Assembly (NCBI RefSeq): GCF_000682695.1
Contig: NZ_AWFG01000041.1
Coordinates: 124,001 to 188,000, forward strand
Length of the DNA stretch: 64,000 nt
Reading direction: 5' to 3'
From: Hyphomonas chukchiensis
GTDB lineage: Bacteria; Pseudomonadota; Alphaproteobacteria; Caulobacterales; Hyphomonadaceae
Shown: positions 52,131-61,668 of the stretch, piece by piece
How positions within the stretch are numbered: the stretch's first letter is position 1
Layout: every line of letters starts with the position of its first letter
Made by a program: the position numbers and the translations under genes
The notes under the pieces: model-generated
Seen by the model: the letters and a program-made list of their open reading frames with translations, nothing else
What the model was told of the DNA's origin: nothing
Databases searched by the model: none

Positions 52131-53859
52131 CCACGACGGGTTTGAAGCCGGGCTGGCCGACGGGTGACTGGCGCTGATCAAACAGGCGCACGACGCCCTT
52201 GCCTTCACGCTTGGCGGCATAGAGGGCCGAGTCGGCGCGGGAAATGCTTTCCCGGAAATCCACATGATCGTCGATGAAGGCGACGCCGACGCTGGCGCCG
52301 ACATTCAGCAATGTGCCGCGGAAGGCGATGGGGCGGTTGATGACTGCAATGCACTGGTTTCCGAAGGCCTGAATCTCCGCGCGGGCGTCCTTGCTGGAAT
52401 AGACGATCAGGAATTCGTCGCCACCGGTGCGGAAGGGCTTGGCGCGCCCTGCACCGACATTTTTCAGGCGGCTGGCGATGACCTGGAGCACCAGGTCGCC
52501 GGCATCGTGGCCATGCGTGTCATTGATGACCTTGAAGCCATCGAGGTCGACGGCGAGCACGGCCGTGCAGGCGGGCGTGTTGCTGCGCGTCAGGGCCGCG
52601 AGCGTCGTGTCGAGGTCGCGCCGGTTGGAGAGGCCGGTGAGCGGATCGGTTGCGGCGCTGGCTTCGGCATCCTTGACGCGGTTGCTGATTGCCCAGCTGA
52701 ACTGGAACACGGTGAAGCAGAGGCCCAGCGGCACGATATAATGGTTGATCTCGAAATAGGGCGTGATCTCGAAGAGGCGCAGATAGAGCCAGACCGTCGC
52801 CATGATCAGCGGCGCCCAGCCGACGAGAACGGCCCCGGCACCCGGCACGCCGCGGCGATGCAGCGCCCATACGCCGATCAGCACGACAACAGGGCCGATG
52901 CCCGAGCAGATCATGTAAACGGCGCGCGACAGGAGACCCGGGAAGAAGCCGCCGATGCTGCTGAGCACGCATAGCGCCACAAGTCCGTTGATCACGATGT
53001 AGAAGGATGGCCAGCGACGACGGATATCCAGGAAGTTGGAGATGAACACGGCACCGAAGGCGGTGACGGCGCCCTGAAGGATGTAGACGAGCGTTATCGT
53101 GCTGACATTCGATCGCGGCCAGAAGAGCGATTTGCCCATGCCGGTCGAAAAGATCACATAGGTGATGGCCGTGACGCAGAACCAGAAATAGAGCCCATAG
53201 GCCGGCGTGTCGGATTTGCGCGCGATGGACCAGGCATAGGCGGTGAATGTGCAGGCGATACCCATCAGAAGCGCGAAGATGCCAACCGAGCCCTGAAACC
53301 AGGACTGGTAGTCGGCGCTGGTGTGAAACCAGACCGGCATGACAACCATGGGGCCGCCACTCGCGCGGATATAGACGGTACGGGTCTCGCCGGCGGGCAC
53401 ATCAATTTCGAAAGTCGGGAAGGGGGCGGGCAAGCCAATGCCGGAAAGGGCGACACCCGAACCGGCCGTCCCCGTCTGAATGTATCCATCCGCATCAAGA
53501 AGATAAATATCGACGCGCTCAAGATAAGGAAAGCGGACGACAAGATCGCCGTGCAGGTCGGTCGCGCCGGAATTGCGCAATTGCGTGCGCATCCAGACGT
53601 CGCCTTTCCGGCTGCTCGCCTGGAAGGCATCGGCGTGGTTCTTGACGAAAGCAATGTCACTGGTCGGGCTGAGGATGTCCGCAAGCGTGATGGCGGTCGG
53701 CACATCGCTGGCGACCGTCGCATGCCGACTGATATTCATGCGGCCGTCGAGGTTGCCCACGTCAATCGCCTGCGCATCGGACGGGAAGCTCAGCGAGACC
53801 CAGACCACGATGAGAAGGCTTAAGAATCGGCCCGCAAAATTTAGAAAGTCGCCCCGCAA
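52120..53859 (-). CDS. Membrane diguanylate cyclase with 7TMR-DISM sensor
   Basis: A 579-aa protein: N-terminal signal/TM, periplasmic 7TMR-DISM extracellular domain (~30-190, FPYLERVDIYLLDADG), about seven TMs (~195-390), then a GGDEF domain with DPLTGLSNRR, VDLDGFKVINDTHGHDAGD and FRTGGDEF. The active GGDEF motif is intact, so it should make c-di-GMP. The usual RxxD inhibitory site is not present upstream (RAKP instead), suggesting no product inhibition at that site. It may feed the PilZ proteins or pili here. Confidence 0.9.
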   Translation of the reverse strand: MRGDFLNFAGRFLSLLIVVWVSLSFPSDAQAIDVGNLDGRMNISRHATVASDVPTAITLADILSPTSDIAFVKNHADAFQASSRKGDVWMRTQLRNSGATDLHGDLVVRFPYLERVDIYLLDADGYIQTGTAGSGVALSGIGLPAPFPTFEIDVPAGETRTVYIRASGGPMVVMPVWFHTSADYQSWFQGSVGIFALLMGIACTFTAYAWSIARKSDTPAYGLYFWFCVTAITYVIFSTGMGKSLFWPRSNVSTITLVYILQGAVTAFGAVFISNFLDIRRRWPSFYIVINGLVALCVLSSIGGFFPGLLSRAVYMICSGIGPVVVLIGVWALHRRGVPGAGAVLVGWAPLIMATVWLYLRLFEITPYFEINHYIVPLGLCFTVFQFSWAISNRVKDAEASAATDPLTGLSNRRDLDTTLAALTRSNTPACTAVLAVDLDGFKVINDTHGHDAGDLVLQVIASRLKNVGAGRAKPFRTGGDEFLIVYSSKDARAEIQAFGNQCIAVINRPIAFRGTLLNVGASVGVAFIDDHVDFRESISRADSALYAAKREGKGVVRLFDQRQSPVGQPGFKPVVVNA

Positions 53860-53991
53860 GATGTGTCCGCCCGGTGTTTCAAACTACTGACGGGGCTTAT
53901 GACAGACAAAGCGGTATTTATGCTTAGTGCGGGGCGTCGGATTTGCGGCGGGGCGTACACAGATTGTTAAGGGTGCCCTTCGTCCGCTGAC

Positions 53992-54567
53992 TCAGCGCGG
54001 CGGGCGGCTGCCGCCCCGGGGCCCGCCCATATCGCCGCCCGGGCCCATGCCGCCGCGCTGCATCATGGCGCCGGACTCGGCGCGGGCGGGTGCGTCGATC
54101 AGGAGTTCGGCACGCGTCAGGCGGCGGTCATGATCCTTGTCGAGCGCGGCAAATTCGCTGATCAGGCGGGTGCGGAATTCGCTTTCGCTGACCTGTCCGT
54201 CGAAATTGCTGTCAAAGGCAATATTGTTCGGCAGCGCGTCCGCGTCGCCCAGTGCGTGGACGGACCACTCGGCCAGCCCGAGGGCGGATGCGCCGGAATG
54301 GCCGGACAGATTAAAGCCCTGCCAGTCGTGCAGGATGCCGCTATCCAGCTCGGATTCGTCGATGACATGGTCCTGGTTCAGATCCATGCCGGCAAAGAGG
54401 AGGCCGATCGGTCGGGCGATCTTGCCGCCCTGCACGCGCATGGTCTCGCCCTGCATGTTGCGTCCGCCCTGTTGCGGTGGCTGGCGCCCGGAGGCGCAGG
54501 CCGTGGTGAGGAGGAGGGTAGCAAGGCAGATGCCTGCACCCGCGCGGGACGATGGAGTGATTTTCAT
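53992..54567 (-). CDS. EF-hand calcium-binding lipoprotein
   Basis: A 191-aa protein with lipobox LTTAC (Cys24), then three EF-hand-like loops: DLNQDHVIDESEL, DSNFDGQVSESEF and DKDHDRRLTRAEL, then a Gly/Met/Arg-rich tail. Binds calcium in the envelope; role unknown. Start ATG 54567 after GGGG; a hairpin lies just upstream (54584-54605). Confidence 0.82.
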   Translation of the reverse strand: MKITPSSRAGAGICLATLLLTTACASGRQPPQQGGRNMQGETMRVQGGKIARPIGLLFAGMDLNQDHVIDESELDSGILHDWQGFNLSGHSGASALGLAEWSVHALGDADALPNNIAFDSNFDGQVSESEFRTRLISEFAALDKDHDRRLTRAELLIDAPARAESGAMMQRGGMGPGGDMGGPRGGSRPPR

Positions 54568-54583
54568 TATGGAGAGCCCCTTC

Positions 54584-54605
54584 AAGCCTGAAACATGTCA
54601 GGCTT
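54584..54605 (-). promoter_or_regulatory. Hairpin in the leader of the EF-hand gene
   Basis: AAGCCTGA (54584-54591) pairs with TCAGGCTT (54598-54605), perfect 8-base arms and 6-base loop. It sits on the minus strand right before the ribosome site of the EF-hand lipoprotein gene, where it could modulate translation. No T-run, so not a normal terminator. Confidence 0.5.
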
Positions 54606-54780
54606 CAACGCGTCTCAATGCTCCCGTCCGTCGCGCGGTTACCCATTTGTAATACCGGGCTGACGCATGAAGCGACAAAGGGGGATCACCGGAAGGACAA
54701 TTCGTGCTAAGAGGGATTTATTAACAGAAAGGGGCTGGTAGCCGCCTGGCTGGCACGTCCCGGTGATGAGGGGACGAACA

Positions 54781-56517
54781 ATGAGACACCGCATTTTCAC
54801 AATGGCGGTCAGCGCCGTCGCGTTGACCGGGTGCAGCCATTTCAAGACGTCAGGACATGGCACGGACGGCCTGGCCATGGAGCCGGTATCGGAACTGGCC
54901 GCCACGCCGCCAGAAACCGAGAAGCTGGATGTCACCGCCACGGCGGGGGCGCCGCTGTTCGAGGGCATGGGCGACTTCCACCGCAAGATATCAACGTCGA
55001 GTGCGGAGGCGCAGAAATATTTCGATCAGGGGATGATGCTGGCCTTCGGATTCAATCACGCCGAGAGCATCCGCTCGTTCAAGGCGGCGCAAAAGCTCGA
55101 CCCGGAATGTGCCATGTGTTTCTGGGGCGAGGCGATGGCCACGGGCCCGAACATCAACGTCACCAGCAAGGGCAAGGCTGTGATGTCGGATGCCGACCGG
55201 GTGGCGGCCTTTGCCGCGATTACCAAGGCGCTGGAGCTGAAGGACACTGCGACGCCCGCAGAGCAGGCGCTGATAGCGGCCATGGCCGCGCGCTATAATG
55301 GCGATCCGTCGACGTCGCGCGAGCCGCTGGATGTCGCCTATGCCGAGGCGATGGGAGACTATGTGAGGGACCATCCGGACGATTATGATGCCGAGGCCAT
55401 GTATGCCGAGGCATGGATGAACACGATGCCGTGGGACTATTGGTCGGCGGATGGCGCGCCAAAGCCGGAGACGGTGAAAGTGATCAGCGCGCTGGAGGAC
55501 ATTATCGCCAATGCGCCCGAGCATCCGCTGGCGCTGCACCTCTATATCCATGCGGTGGAGGCCTCTGCCGATCCGGGGCGGGCCGAGGATGAGGCCGACA
55601 GGCTGGCGGGCCTCGTGCCCGGATCGGGGCATCTGGTGCACATGCCGGCGCATATCTACTGGCGCGTGGGGCGCTATGACGATGCGGCCAAGGCCAATAT
55701 CACGGCGGCCAAGGTGGACGAGGATTATATCGCGCAGTGCAATGCGCAGGGTTTCTATCCGGCGCTCTATTATCCGCATAATATCCATTTCCTGTGGGCG
55801 GCGGCCAGCATGTCGGGCCAGCAGGACATGGCCATCGAGGCCGGGCAGAAAGTGGCCGACAATGTGCGCATGGAGCAGATCCAGGAGTTCCCGACGATCG
55901 AGTTCTTCAAGACGATCCCGCTATTGTCACTGGTGCAGTTCGGCCAGTGGGAGACGATCCTCGCAACGGAGCCGCCGCCCGAGACGCTCGATTATTCGAA
56001 TGCGATCTGGCATTACGCACGCGGCGTGGCCCTGGCGCGGAGCGGCGATGTCGCAGCAGCTTCTGCCGAACGGGAGGCGCTGGCGGGGCTGACGGGCAGC
56101 GTGCAGATCAGTTTCATGGACACGGCGGATTATCCGGCCAGCACGCTGCTGACGATTGCGGACGAGCTGTTGCAGGGCGAGATTGCCAGTGCTGAGGCCA
56201 GTCATGAGGACGCGATTGCGCATTTCACGGCTGCCGTGGAAGCGCAGGACTCGCTGCCCTATATGGAGCCGCCTTTCTGGTATTACCCAACACGGCAATC
56301 GCTGGGCGAGGCGCTGATCGCGGCGGGCCAGTATGCCGAGGCGGAGGCCGTCTACCGGAAAGACCTTGAAGAGTACCCGCACAATGGCTGGTCCATGTCC
56401 GGCCTGATGAAGGCGCTGGAGAAGCAGGGCAAGAGCGATGAGGCCGCCGAGATGAAGCCCATGTTCGATATTGTCTGGCGCAATTCGGACGTGACGCTGG
56501 ACGGCTCGCGCCTCTAG
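54781..56517 (+). CDS. Large TPR lipoprotein with CxxC motif
   Basis: A 578-aa protein with lipobox ALTGC (Cys18), then TPR units along its length; one contains LDPECAMCFWGEAMA with Cys110-x2-Cys113 followed by GPNIN. This CxxC-in-TPR layout marks a widespread uncharacterised family of envelope TPR proteins; the cysteines could bind metal or form a redox pair. Start at ATG 54781. Stop overlaps the convergent hydrolase by four bases. Confidence 0.8.
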   Translation: MRHRIFTMAVSAVALTGCSHFKTSGHGTDGLAMEPVSELAATPPETEKLDVTATAGAPLFEGMGDFHRKISTSSAEAQKYFDQGMMLAFGFNHAESIRSFKAAQKLDPECAMCFWGEAMATGPNINVTSKGKAVMSDADRVAAFAAITKALELKDTATPAEQALIAAMAARYNGDPSTSREPLDVAYAEAMGDYVRDHPDDYDAEAMYAEAWMNTMPWDYWSADGAPKPETVKVISALEDIIANAPEHPLALHLYIHAVEASADPGRAEDEADRLAGLVPGSGHLVHMPAHIYWRVGRYDDAAKANITAAKVDEDYIAQCNAQGFYPALYYPHNIHFLWAAASMSGQQDMAIEAGQKVADNVRMEQIQEFPTIEFFKTIPLLSLVQFGQWETILATEPPPETLDYSNAIWHYARGVALARSGDVAAASAEREALAGLTGSVQISFMDTADYPASTLLTIADELLQGEIASAEASHEDAIAHFTAAVEAQDSLPYMEPPFWYYPTRQSLGEALIAAGQYAEAEAVYRKDLEEYPHNGWSMSGLMKALEKQGKSDEAAEMKPMFDIVWRNSDVTLDGSRL

Positions 56518-57269
56518 GCGAGGGTGCGGGCGATCTCGGTGCAGGTGTCGAGCAGGCGGGCGATGTCCTGCTCGCGGCTGAGGCGGTGGTCGCCGTCCTT
56601 GATGAGGGTGATGGTGAGGTCGGTGGCGGTCATCGTGTCGACGAGGCGGGCGGCGTGGGTCCATGGCACGTCGGCATCTTCCATGCCCTGCAGGATGCGG
56701 ACGGGGCCGTCAAAGGCGATGGGCTTGTCGAGGATCTGCCACTGGCGGCCATCCTCGATCAGGGCGCGGGTGATGACATAGGGTTCGTCATAGTCCGAGG
56801 GGCGCAGGGTCTGGCCGGTCTCCATGATCTCGGCCTGCGCCTCGGGGGAGAATTCGGGCCACATCAGCTTTTCGGTAAAGTCCGGCGCCGGGGCGATGAG
56901 GACGAGGCCTTTGACACGCTCGGGCCGGGCGAGGGCCGAGAGCAGGGCCATCCAGCCGCCCATGCTGGAGCCGACAAGGACGAGCGGGCCGTCTGTCTGG
57001 TTGTCGATGGCGGCGAGGGCGTCGGCGCGCCACTGGCTGACCGTGCCGTCCTCGAAGGCGCCTTCGGACTGGCCATGGCCGGAATAATCGAAGGCGAGGA
57101 AGCCGTGGCCGGCCTGATTCGCCCAGTCTTCCAGACGCAGCACTTTGGTGCCGGTCATGTCGGACTTGAAGCCGCACATCCAGACATAGGTGAGATCGCC
57201 CGTGCTGGCGTTGCTGCGGCGAAAGGCGAGGCGGTGGCCAGCGGGGCCGGTGAAATAGGACGTTGTCAT
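56514..57269 (-). CDS. Alpha/beta hydrolase
   Basis: A 251-aa hydrolase fold: oxyanion strand TYVWMCGFKSDMTG, FLAFDYSGHGQSEG, nucleophile elbow VGSSMGGWMAL (Ser), an acidic residue near GMEDADVPW and His in IKDGDHRLSR. Similar to ABHD10/palmitoyl-protein thioesterase-like serine esterases. Start ATG 57269. Substrate unknown. Confidence 0.88.
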   Translation of the reverse strand: MTTSYFTGPAGHRLAFRRSNASTGDLTYVWMCGFKSDMTGTKVLRLEDWANQAGHGFLAFDYSGHGQSEGAFEDGTVSQWRADALAAIDNQTDGPLVLVGSSMGGWMALLSALARPERVKGLVLIAPAPDFTEKLMWPEFSPEAQAEIMETGQTLRPSDYDEPYVITRALIEDGRQWQILDKPIAFDGPVRILQGMEDADVPWTHAARLVDTMTATDLTITLIKDGDHRLSREQDIARLLDTCTEIARTLA

Positions 57270-57327
57270 TGCCTCTCCGTTCCGCCATCTGTCTCCCCTG
57301 TCAAGCGAGCGAGGGACGAGAGCAGCT

Positions 57328-58488
57328 TTGGACGATTTTCCGGATCTCAGCGGCAAGACCATCCTCCAGGTGGCGCCTGAACTCTCGGCCGGCGGCGTGG
57401 AGCGCACCGTGCTGGAAGTAACCGAGGCGATTATTGCGGCCGGTGGCCGGGCGCTGCTGGCGAGCAAGGGCGGGCGGCTGGAGGACGAGTTTGCGGCGCT
57501 GGGCGGCGAACTTTTCCGGATGGACGCGAAATCGAAGAACCCGCTGACGCTGAAAATGAACGAGGGCAAGCTGAAGAGCCTGATCGCGCGCGAAGGCGTG
57601 AGCCTTGTGCATGCGCGGTCGCGGGCGCCGGCCTGGAGCGCCTATTGGGCGGCGAAGGCGGCAGGCGTGCCGTTCGTGACGACCTATCATGGCGCCTATT
57701 CGGGCACGAGCGGCCTGAAGCGGCGCTATAATTCGGTCATGGCGAAGGGCGATCTCGTGATTGCCAATTCCAACTGGATTGCGGCGCATGTGCATGATGT
57801 GCACGGGATTGCGGCTGAGAAGATCGTCACCATTCCGCGCGGTGTGGACCTTGATGTGTTTGACCCGGCCAGGGTCGCGCCTGCCCGGATCGAGGCGGTG
57901 CGCGGGCGCTGGGGCATCGCGGGCGACAGCCGTTTGACGCTGTTCCTGCCGGGGCGCCTGACCGAGTGGAAGGGCCAGCTGGTCGCGATCGAGGCGCTGG
58001 GCCTGATGTCGGTGGACGAGCTGAAGAAGCTGGTTCTGGTGCTGGCGGGCGATCCGCAGGGCCGGGCGGGCTATGTGACCCGGCTGGAGGATGCGATCCT
58101 CGCGCACAGGCTGGGCGGCACGGTGCTGCTGGCCGAACATGAACGCGACATGCCGGCGGCGTGCCTTGCGGCAGATATCGTGATGACGCCATCCATCAGG
58201 CCGGAAGCCTTCGGACGGGTGGCGGCGGAGGCTTCGGCCATGGGGCGGCCGGTGATCGTGGCGGACCATGGCGGCGGGCGCGAAACGGTGATCGAGGGCG
58301 AGACCGGCGCGCGGGTGGAACCGGGCAGTCCGGCAGCGCTGGCAGGCGCCATCAGGGCCCTGCTGGACGTCGGCCCGAGTGCCCGCGCAGGCATGGGAAA
58401 GGCCGGCCAGGCGCATGTCCGGGCGCATTTCTCCAAGCGGGGGCTTCAGGCGGCGACGCTTAATGTCTATAAGCGGTTGTTGGAGTAG
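57328..58488 (+). CDS. Glycosyltransferase family 4 protein
   Basis: A 386-aa GT-B enzyme: N-terminal VAPELSAGGVERTVLEVT, middle IPRGVDLDVFDPARV, and the C-terminal donor block PEAFGRVAAEASAMGRPVIVADHGGG with E-x7-E. Starts at TTG 57328 (the ORF's first good start). Likely builds LPS or exopolysaccharide with the next gene; substrates unknown. Confidence 0.88.
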   Translation: MDDFPDLSGKTILQVAPELSAGGVERTVLEVTEAIIAAGGRALLASKGGRLEDEFAALGGELFRMDAKSKNPLTLKMNEGKLKSLIAREGVSLVHARSRAPAWSAYWAAKAAGVPFVTTYHGAYSGTSGLKRRYNSVMAKGDLVIANSNWIAAHVHDVHGIAAEKIVTIPRGVDLDVFDPARVAPARIEAVRGRWGIAGDSRLTLFLPGRLTEWKGQLVAIEALGLMSVDELKKLVLVLAGDPQGRAGYVTRLEDAILAHRLGGTVLLAEHERDMPAACLAADIVMTPSIRPEAFGRVAAEASAMGRPVIVADHGGGRETVIEGETGARVEPGSPAALAGAIRALLDVGPSARAGMGKAGQAHVRAHFSKRGLQAATLNVYKRLLE

Positions 58489-58526
58489 GGATTTATACCG
58501 CAGACATGGCCAGGAGTGAGACCACG

Positions 58527-59543
58527 ATGAGCCCGGTGAACCCGGGCGCCAGCGCAAAGGAAGTGCTGATCATCAAGCTCAGCGCGCTCGGCGACTTCGT
58601 GCTGTCGCTGGGGGCGATGAAGGCTGTGCGCGAGACTCATCCCTCGGCGCGGATTACCCTGCTGACGACGCCATTCTTCGAGGAATTCGGCAAGCTCTGC
58701 CCCTATGTGGACCGGGTGGAGACCGATGGCCGCCCCGAGGGCATGAAGGCGACGGCGGCGCTGATCCAGCGGATCCGCAAGGCCGATTATGACATTATCT
58801 ATGATTTCCAGACCAGCGGGCGCACCAAGAACTATTTCACCGCGCTGAGCCGCTCGGGCAAGGCGCCGCTCTGGTCGGGCCATCATGAGAAGGCGGCCTT
58901 TTTCCACGATAATGCCGAGCGGGGGCGGATGCACTCGATTGACCGCCTGGCGGAGCAGCTGGAAGTGGCGGGCGTGCCGCCGGAAGGCCGCTGGCTGGGC
59001 ACGAGCGCGCCCTTCCCGGACCTTTCATGGGTGCGTCACAAGCTGGGCGACACGCCGCGCCTGCAGCCCGCCTATTTCTCGCTGGAAGAGCCCTACATGC
59101 TGCTGATCCCCGGCGCCTCGGCGCACCGGGAGGCCAAGCGCTGGCCGGAAGAGAATTATGCCGAACTCGCCTCGCGGGTGGCCGATGCGGGCATCCAGCC
59201 GGTGATTATCGGCGGCAAGGCGGAGGGCCCGCTGGCGCACGAGATCGTGCGGCGCGAGCCACGGGCGAAGAGCCTTGTGACGCGGACGGACCTGTTCCAG
59301 ATCGTGACGCTGGCCGAGAAGGCGCTGTTCGTGGTCGGCAATGATACCGGCCCGATGCATATGGCGACGCTGGCCGGGGCGCCGGGCATTGCCCTGTTCG
59401 CCCTGACCGAGAGCAACCCGGACCATGCCGCGCCGCGCGGCCCAAAACAGCCGGTGATCATCAATTCGGCCCCGACGCTGAAAGAGCTGAGCGTGGACGA
59501 TGTATGGCAGTCGGTGCGGGCCCTTGGGCTGTTGCCTGCTTGA
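58527..59543 (+). CDS. Glycosyltransferase family 9 (heptosyltransferase-like)
   Basis: A 338-aa GT9 protein: IIKLSALGDFVLSLGAMKAV (glycine loop), IPGASAHREAKRWPEENY and GNDTGPMHMATLAGAPGIALF (ADP-heptose-binding region). Resembles WaaF/WaaC-type heptosyltransferases of LPS inner core, though the exact acceptor is not clear. Start at ATG 58527 with AGGAG ten bases upstream; ATG 58506 is possible. Follows the GT4 gene. Confidence 0.88.
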   Translation: MSPVNPGASAKEVLIIKLSALGDFVLSLGAMKAVRETHPSARITLLTTPFFEEFGKLCPYVDRVETDGRPEGMKATAALIQRIRKADYDIIYDFQTSGRTKNYFTALSRSGKAPLWSGHHEKAAFFHDNAERGRMHSIDRLAEQLEVAGVPPEGRWLGTSAPFPDLSWVRHKLGDTPRLQPAYFSLEEPYMLLIPGASAHREAKRWPEENYAELASRVADAGIQPVIIGGKAEGPLAHEIVRREPRAKSLVTRTDLFQIVTLAEKALFVVGNDTGPMHMATLAGAPGIALFALTESNPDHAAPRGPKQPVIINSAPTLKELSVDDVWQSVRALGLLPA

Positions 59544-59614
59544 CTTGCAACAAATTTGGGAACAACCGACGCGCCTTGATGATTAGGCCAACGAATGGCA
59601 TATTCACCAAGCCT

Positions 59615-59644
59615 ATGAACAGCCACAAAGGAGACAGGCCATAG
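59615..59644 (+). CDS. Short upstream ORF overlapping the infC start (possible leader peptide)
   Basis: ATG 59615 to TAG 59642-59644 encodes 9 residues (MNSHKGDRP). It spans the infC Shine-Dalgarno AAGGAG, and its TAG overlaps the infC start codon in the string ATAG. No own ribosome site is clear. It may be chance or a coupling element for infC. Confidence 0.25.
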   Translation: MNSHKGDRP

Positions 59645-60180
59645 CTCGCAGACCAGACGCCGACGCCCCGCCGAAACAGACCGGCCCGCGCATCAATGAC
59701 GACATTCGTGCCGCCAAGGTTCTATTGATTGATGAGAACGGTGAGAAACAGGGCGTGATGCCCCTCGCAGCAGCCCTTGATGCGGCGCGCGAGGCGAGCA
59801 TGGACCTTGTTGAAGTGTCCCCCGACCAGGAAGTCCCGGTCGTGAAGATTCTCGACTATGGCAAACTCCGCTTTGAAGAGCGCAAGAAGAAGGCTGCTGC
59901 CAAGAAAAAGCAGCGCTCCAGCGAACTCAAAGAGATCAAGATGCGCCCGAACATCGACACGCATGACTATGAGGTCAAGGCGCGCGCGATGCAGCGTTTC
60001 TTCGACGATGGCGACAAGGTGAAGGTGACCCTTCGCTTCCGTGGCCGCGAAATGGCGCACCAGCATCTCGGCATGCAATTGCTCGAGCGGGTGAAGCTGC
60101 AGTTCGAAGAGACCACGAAAGTGGAAACCGAACCCAAGCTGGAAGGCCGTCAGATGACGATGGTCCTAGCGCCGCGATGA
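59641..60180 (+). CDS. infC: Translation initiation factor IF-3, AUA start
   Basis: A 179-aa IF-3: N-domain [24 protein letters not shown], linker with [23 protein letters not shown]-domain [37 protein letters not shown]. The family N-terminus (ARRP...) begins at codon ATA 59641, with AAGGAG seven bases upstream; no ATG/GTG/TTG lies in frame before it in a useful place (first ATG in frame is internal). IF-3 proofreads initiator tRNA and rejects non-AUG starts; infC commonly uses a rare start so IF-3 limits its own synthesis. Confidence 0.93.
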   Translation: MARRPDADAPPKQTGPRINDDIRAAKVLLIDENGEKQGVMPLAAALDAAREASMDLVEVSPDQEVPVVKILDYGKLRFEERKKKAAAKKKQRSSELKEIKMRPNIDTHDYEVKARAMQRFFDDGDKVKVTLRFRGREMAHQHLGMQLLERVKLQFEETTKVETEPKLEGRQMTMVLAPR

Positions 60181-60557
60181 AGATGCATGCTGGCCTGATC
60201 CTGGGCTTTGCCCTGATGGCGGGCGCCTGTTCGGCGCCTGCGCCGGAAACCGCGCCCGAAGCCGCTGCACCTGAGGCGGCCGAGCCTGCGCCGGCCGAGA
60301 CGCCGGATGCTGCGACCGAGACCGACACGGCCGTGCAGCCGGAAATGAACCCGATCGACACGATGGATGACACGTGCGGCATGGCTGCGCTGGAAACCTA
60401 TGTGGGCCAGCAGGCCAGCGCGATTCCCGAGGCCGAAATGCCCGAGAACACCCGCGTGGTCGGCCCGGACGACCAGGTGACGATGGACTATGTGCCAACG
60501 CGCCTGAACGTGCTGACCGATGCCGAAGGCGTGGTGCTCAGCCTGAAGTGCGGCTGA
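60177..60557 (+). CDS. Lipoprotein with I78 peptidase-inhibitor domain
   Basis: A 126-aa exported protein with lipobox AGAC (Cys18), a low-complexity Ala/Pro/Glu linker (~20-60), then an inhibitor I78 domain: [41 protein letters not shown] and VLSLKCG (PF11720). I78 inhibitors block serine proteases. ATG overlaps the infC stop (ATGA), so it may be translationally coupled. Confidence 0.88.
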   Translation: MKMHAGLILGFALMAGACSAPAPETAPEAAAPEAAEPAPAETPDAATETDTAVQPEMNPIDTMDDTCGMAALETYVGQQASAIPEAEMPENTRVVGPDDQVTMDYVPTRLNVLTDAEGVVLSLKCG

Positions 60558-60586
60558 TTCTGATTTAGAAGCAGACAGAACAAAGA

Positions 60587-60618
60587 ACCGGACGGGCCCC
60601 TTGGCCCTCCGGTTTTTC
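60587..60618 (+). terminator. Terminator after the I78 gene
   Basis: AACCGGA..GGGCC pairs with GGCCC..TCCGGTT (60587-60599 with 60604-60615, with a bulge), followed by a TTTTT run. Confidence 0.75.
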
Positions 60619-61029
60619 TCTTTGTGGCGGGCGGAGGGAAGAGGGCCGCATCGCTTTATGAAGATGACACAGGAAAACACCGGGTCGCGAACCCTGTTTC
60701 CCTCCGTTTGCCGGGGCTTTCGCCCCCATGACAGCTGCCTGGGAAAACCAGCCGTCATGACAGGCACATCATGGCCCCGCCGGGCTTGCGGTCGGACAGG
60801 TTTTCGGGGATCTGGCGAGGCAATTGGGGCCGGGCCGGGGAGACGGGCTGCGCTTTCCCCCGTTTCCGGCGCAAATCGCCTGCTGAATCGGGCATCTGGC
60901 CCCTTGATTCTCTGTTCCTGATCCGTCATAAGCCGGCTCTTCCGAGCGGTGCGGGCGAACGGCATGCCCCTCTGCTCATGAACGACCAAGGGCCGCCCAA
61001 GGGTGAGAGCTCATATAAGGAGACAAGAA
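60619..61029. other. Leader region of rpmI-rplT
   Basis: 410 bases without a gene before rpmI. It is GC-rich with several hairpin-forming segments, for example near 60728-60770 (CATGACAGCTG and CAGCCGTCATG). In many bacteria the rpmI-rplT leader carries an L20-binding autoregulatory structure; this stretch is of suitable length but I did not match a specific motif. AAGGAG precedes rpmI. Confidence 0.4.
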
Positions 61030-61233
61030 ATGCCGAAGATGAAGACCAAGAAAGCCGCTGCAAAGCGGTTCAAGATCACCGCTACGGGCAAGCTGAAGCA
61101 CGGTGTCGTGGGTAAACGCCACCGTCTGATGAGCCATAATGCCAAGTACATCCGCCAGAACCGGGGCACGAAAGTCGCTTCGAGTGCTGATGTCGCGCGC
61201 GTCATGAAGAAGTTCCTGCCGTACGGCCTGTAG
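61030..61233 (+). CDS. rpmI: Ribosomal protein L35
   Basis: A 67-aa L35: PKMKTKKAAAKRFKITATGK, KRHRLMSHNAKYIRQNRGT and VMKKFLPYGL. Starts after AAGGAG. Forms the conserved rpmI-rplT pair. Confidence 0.97.
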   Translation: MPKMKTKKAAAKRFKITATGKLKHGVVGKRHRLMSHNAKYIRQNRGTKVASSADVARVMKKFLPYGL

Positions 61234-61275
61234 GCTTTTCCCGTTTTTCCCCCGATCTTGACTTAGGAGGCCACC

Positions 61276-61638
61276 ATGCCCCGTTCACGTAACAAAGTGC
61301 CAGCGCACGCTCGCCACAAGAAAATCATCAAGCAGGCCAAAGGCTTCCGCAACCGTTCGAAGAACACGTTCACGAACGCGAATTCGGCCGTCTGGAAAGC
61401 CGGCCAGTACGCCTATGTCGGCCGCAAGGTCAAAAAGCGTACGTTCCGCTCGCTCTGGATCCAGCGCATCAACGCCGCTGTCCGCATCCATGACGACGAA
61501 CTCACATATAGCCGCTTCATCGACGGCTTGACCAAGGCCGGCATCGAAGTCGACCGTAAAGTCATGTCCGACATCGCGATCCGCGAGCCGGAAGCGTTTG
61601 CTGCACTGGTCAAGCAGGCGAAAGCCGCGCTCGCCTAG
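61276..61638 (+). CDS. rplT: Ribosomal protein L20
   Basis: A 120-aa L20: [42 protein letters not shown] and [17 protein letters not shown]. Early 50S assembly factor and, in many bacteria, repressor of its own mRNA. GGAGG before ATG. Confidence 0.97.
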   Translation: MPRSRNKVPAHARHKKIIKQAKGFRNRSKNTFTNANSAVWKAGQYAYVGRKVKKRTFRSLWIQRINAAVRIHDDELTYSRFIDGLTKAGIEVDRKVMSDIAIREPEAFAALVKQAKAALA

Positions 61639-61668
61639 GCTGCACACACCGTTGCTGCAATACAGGAG

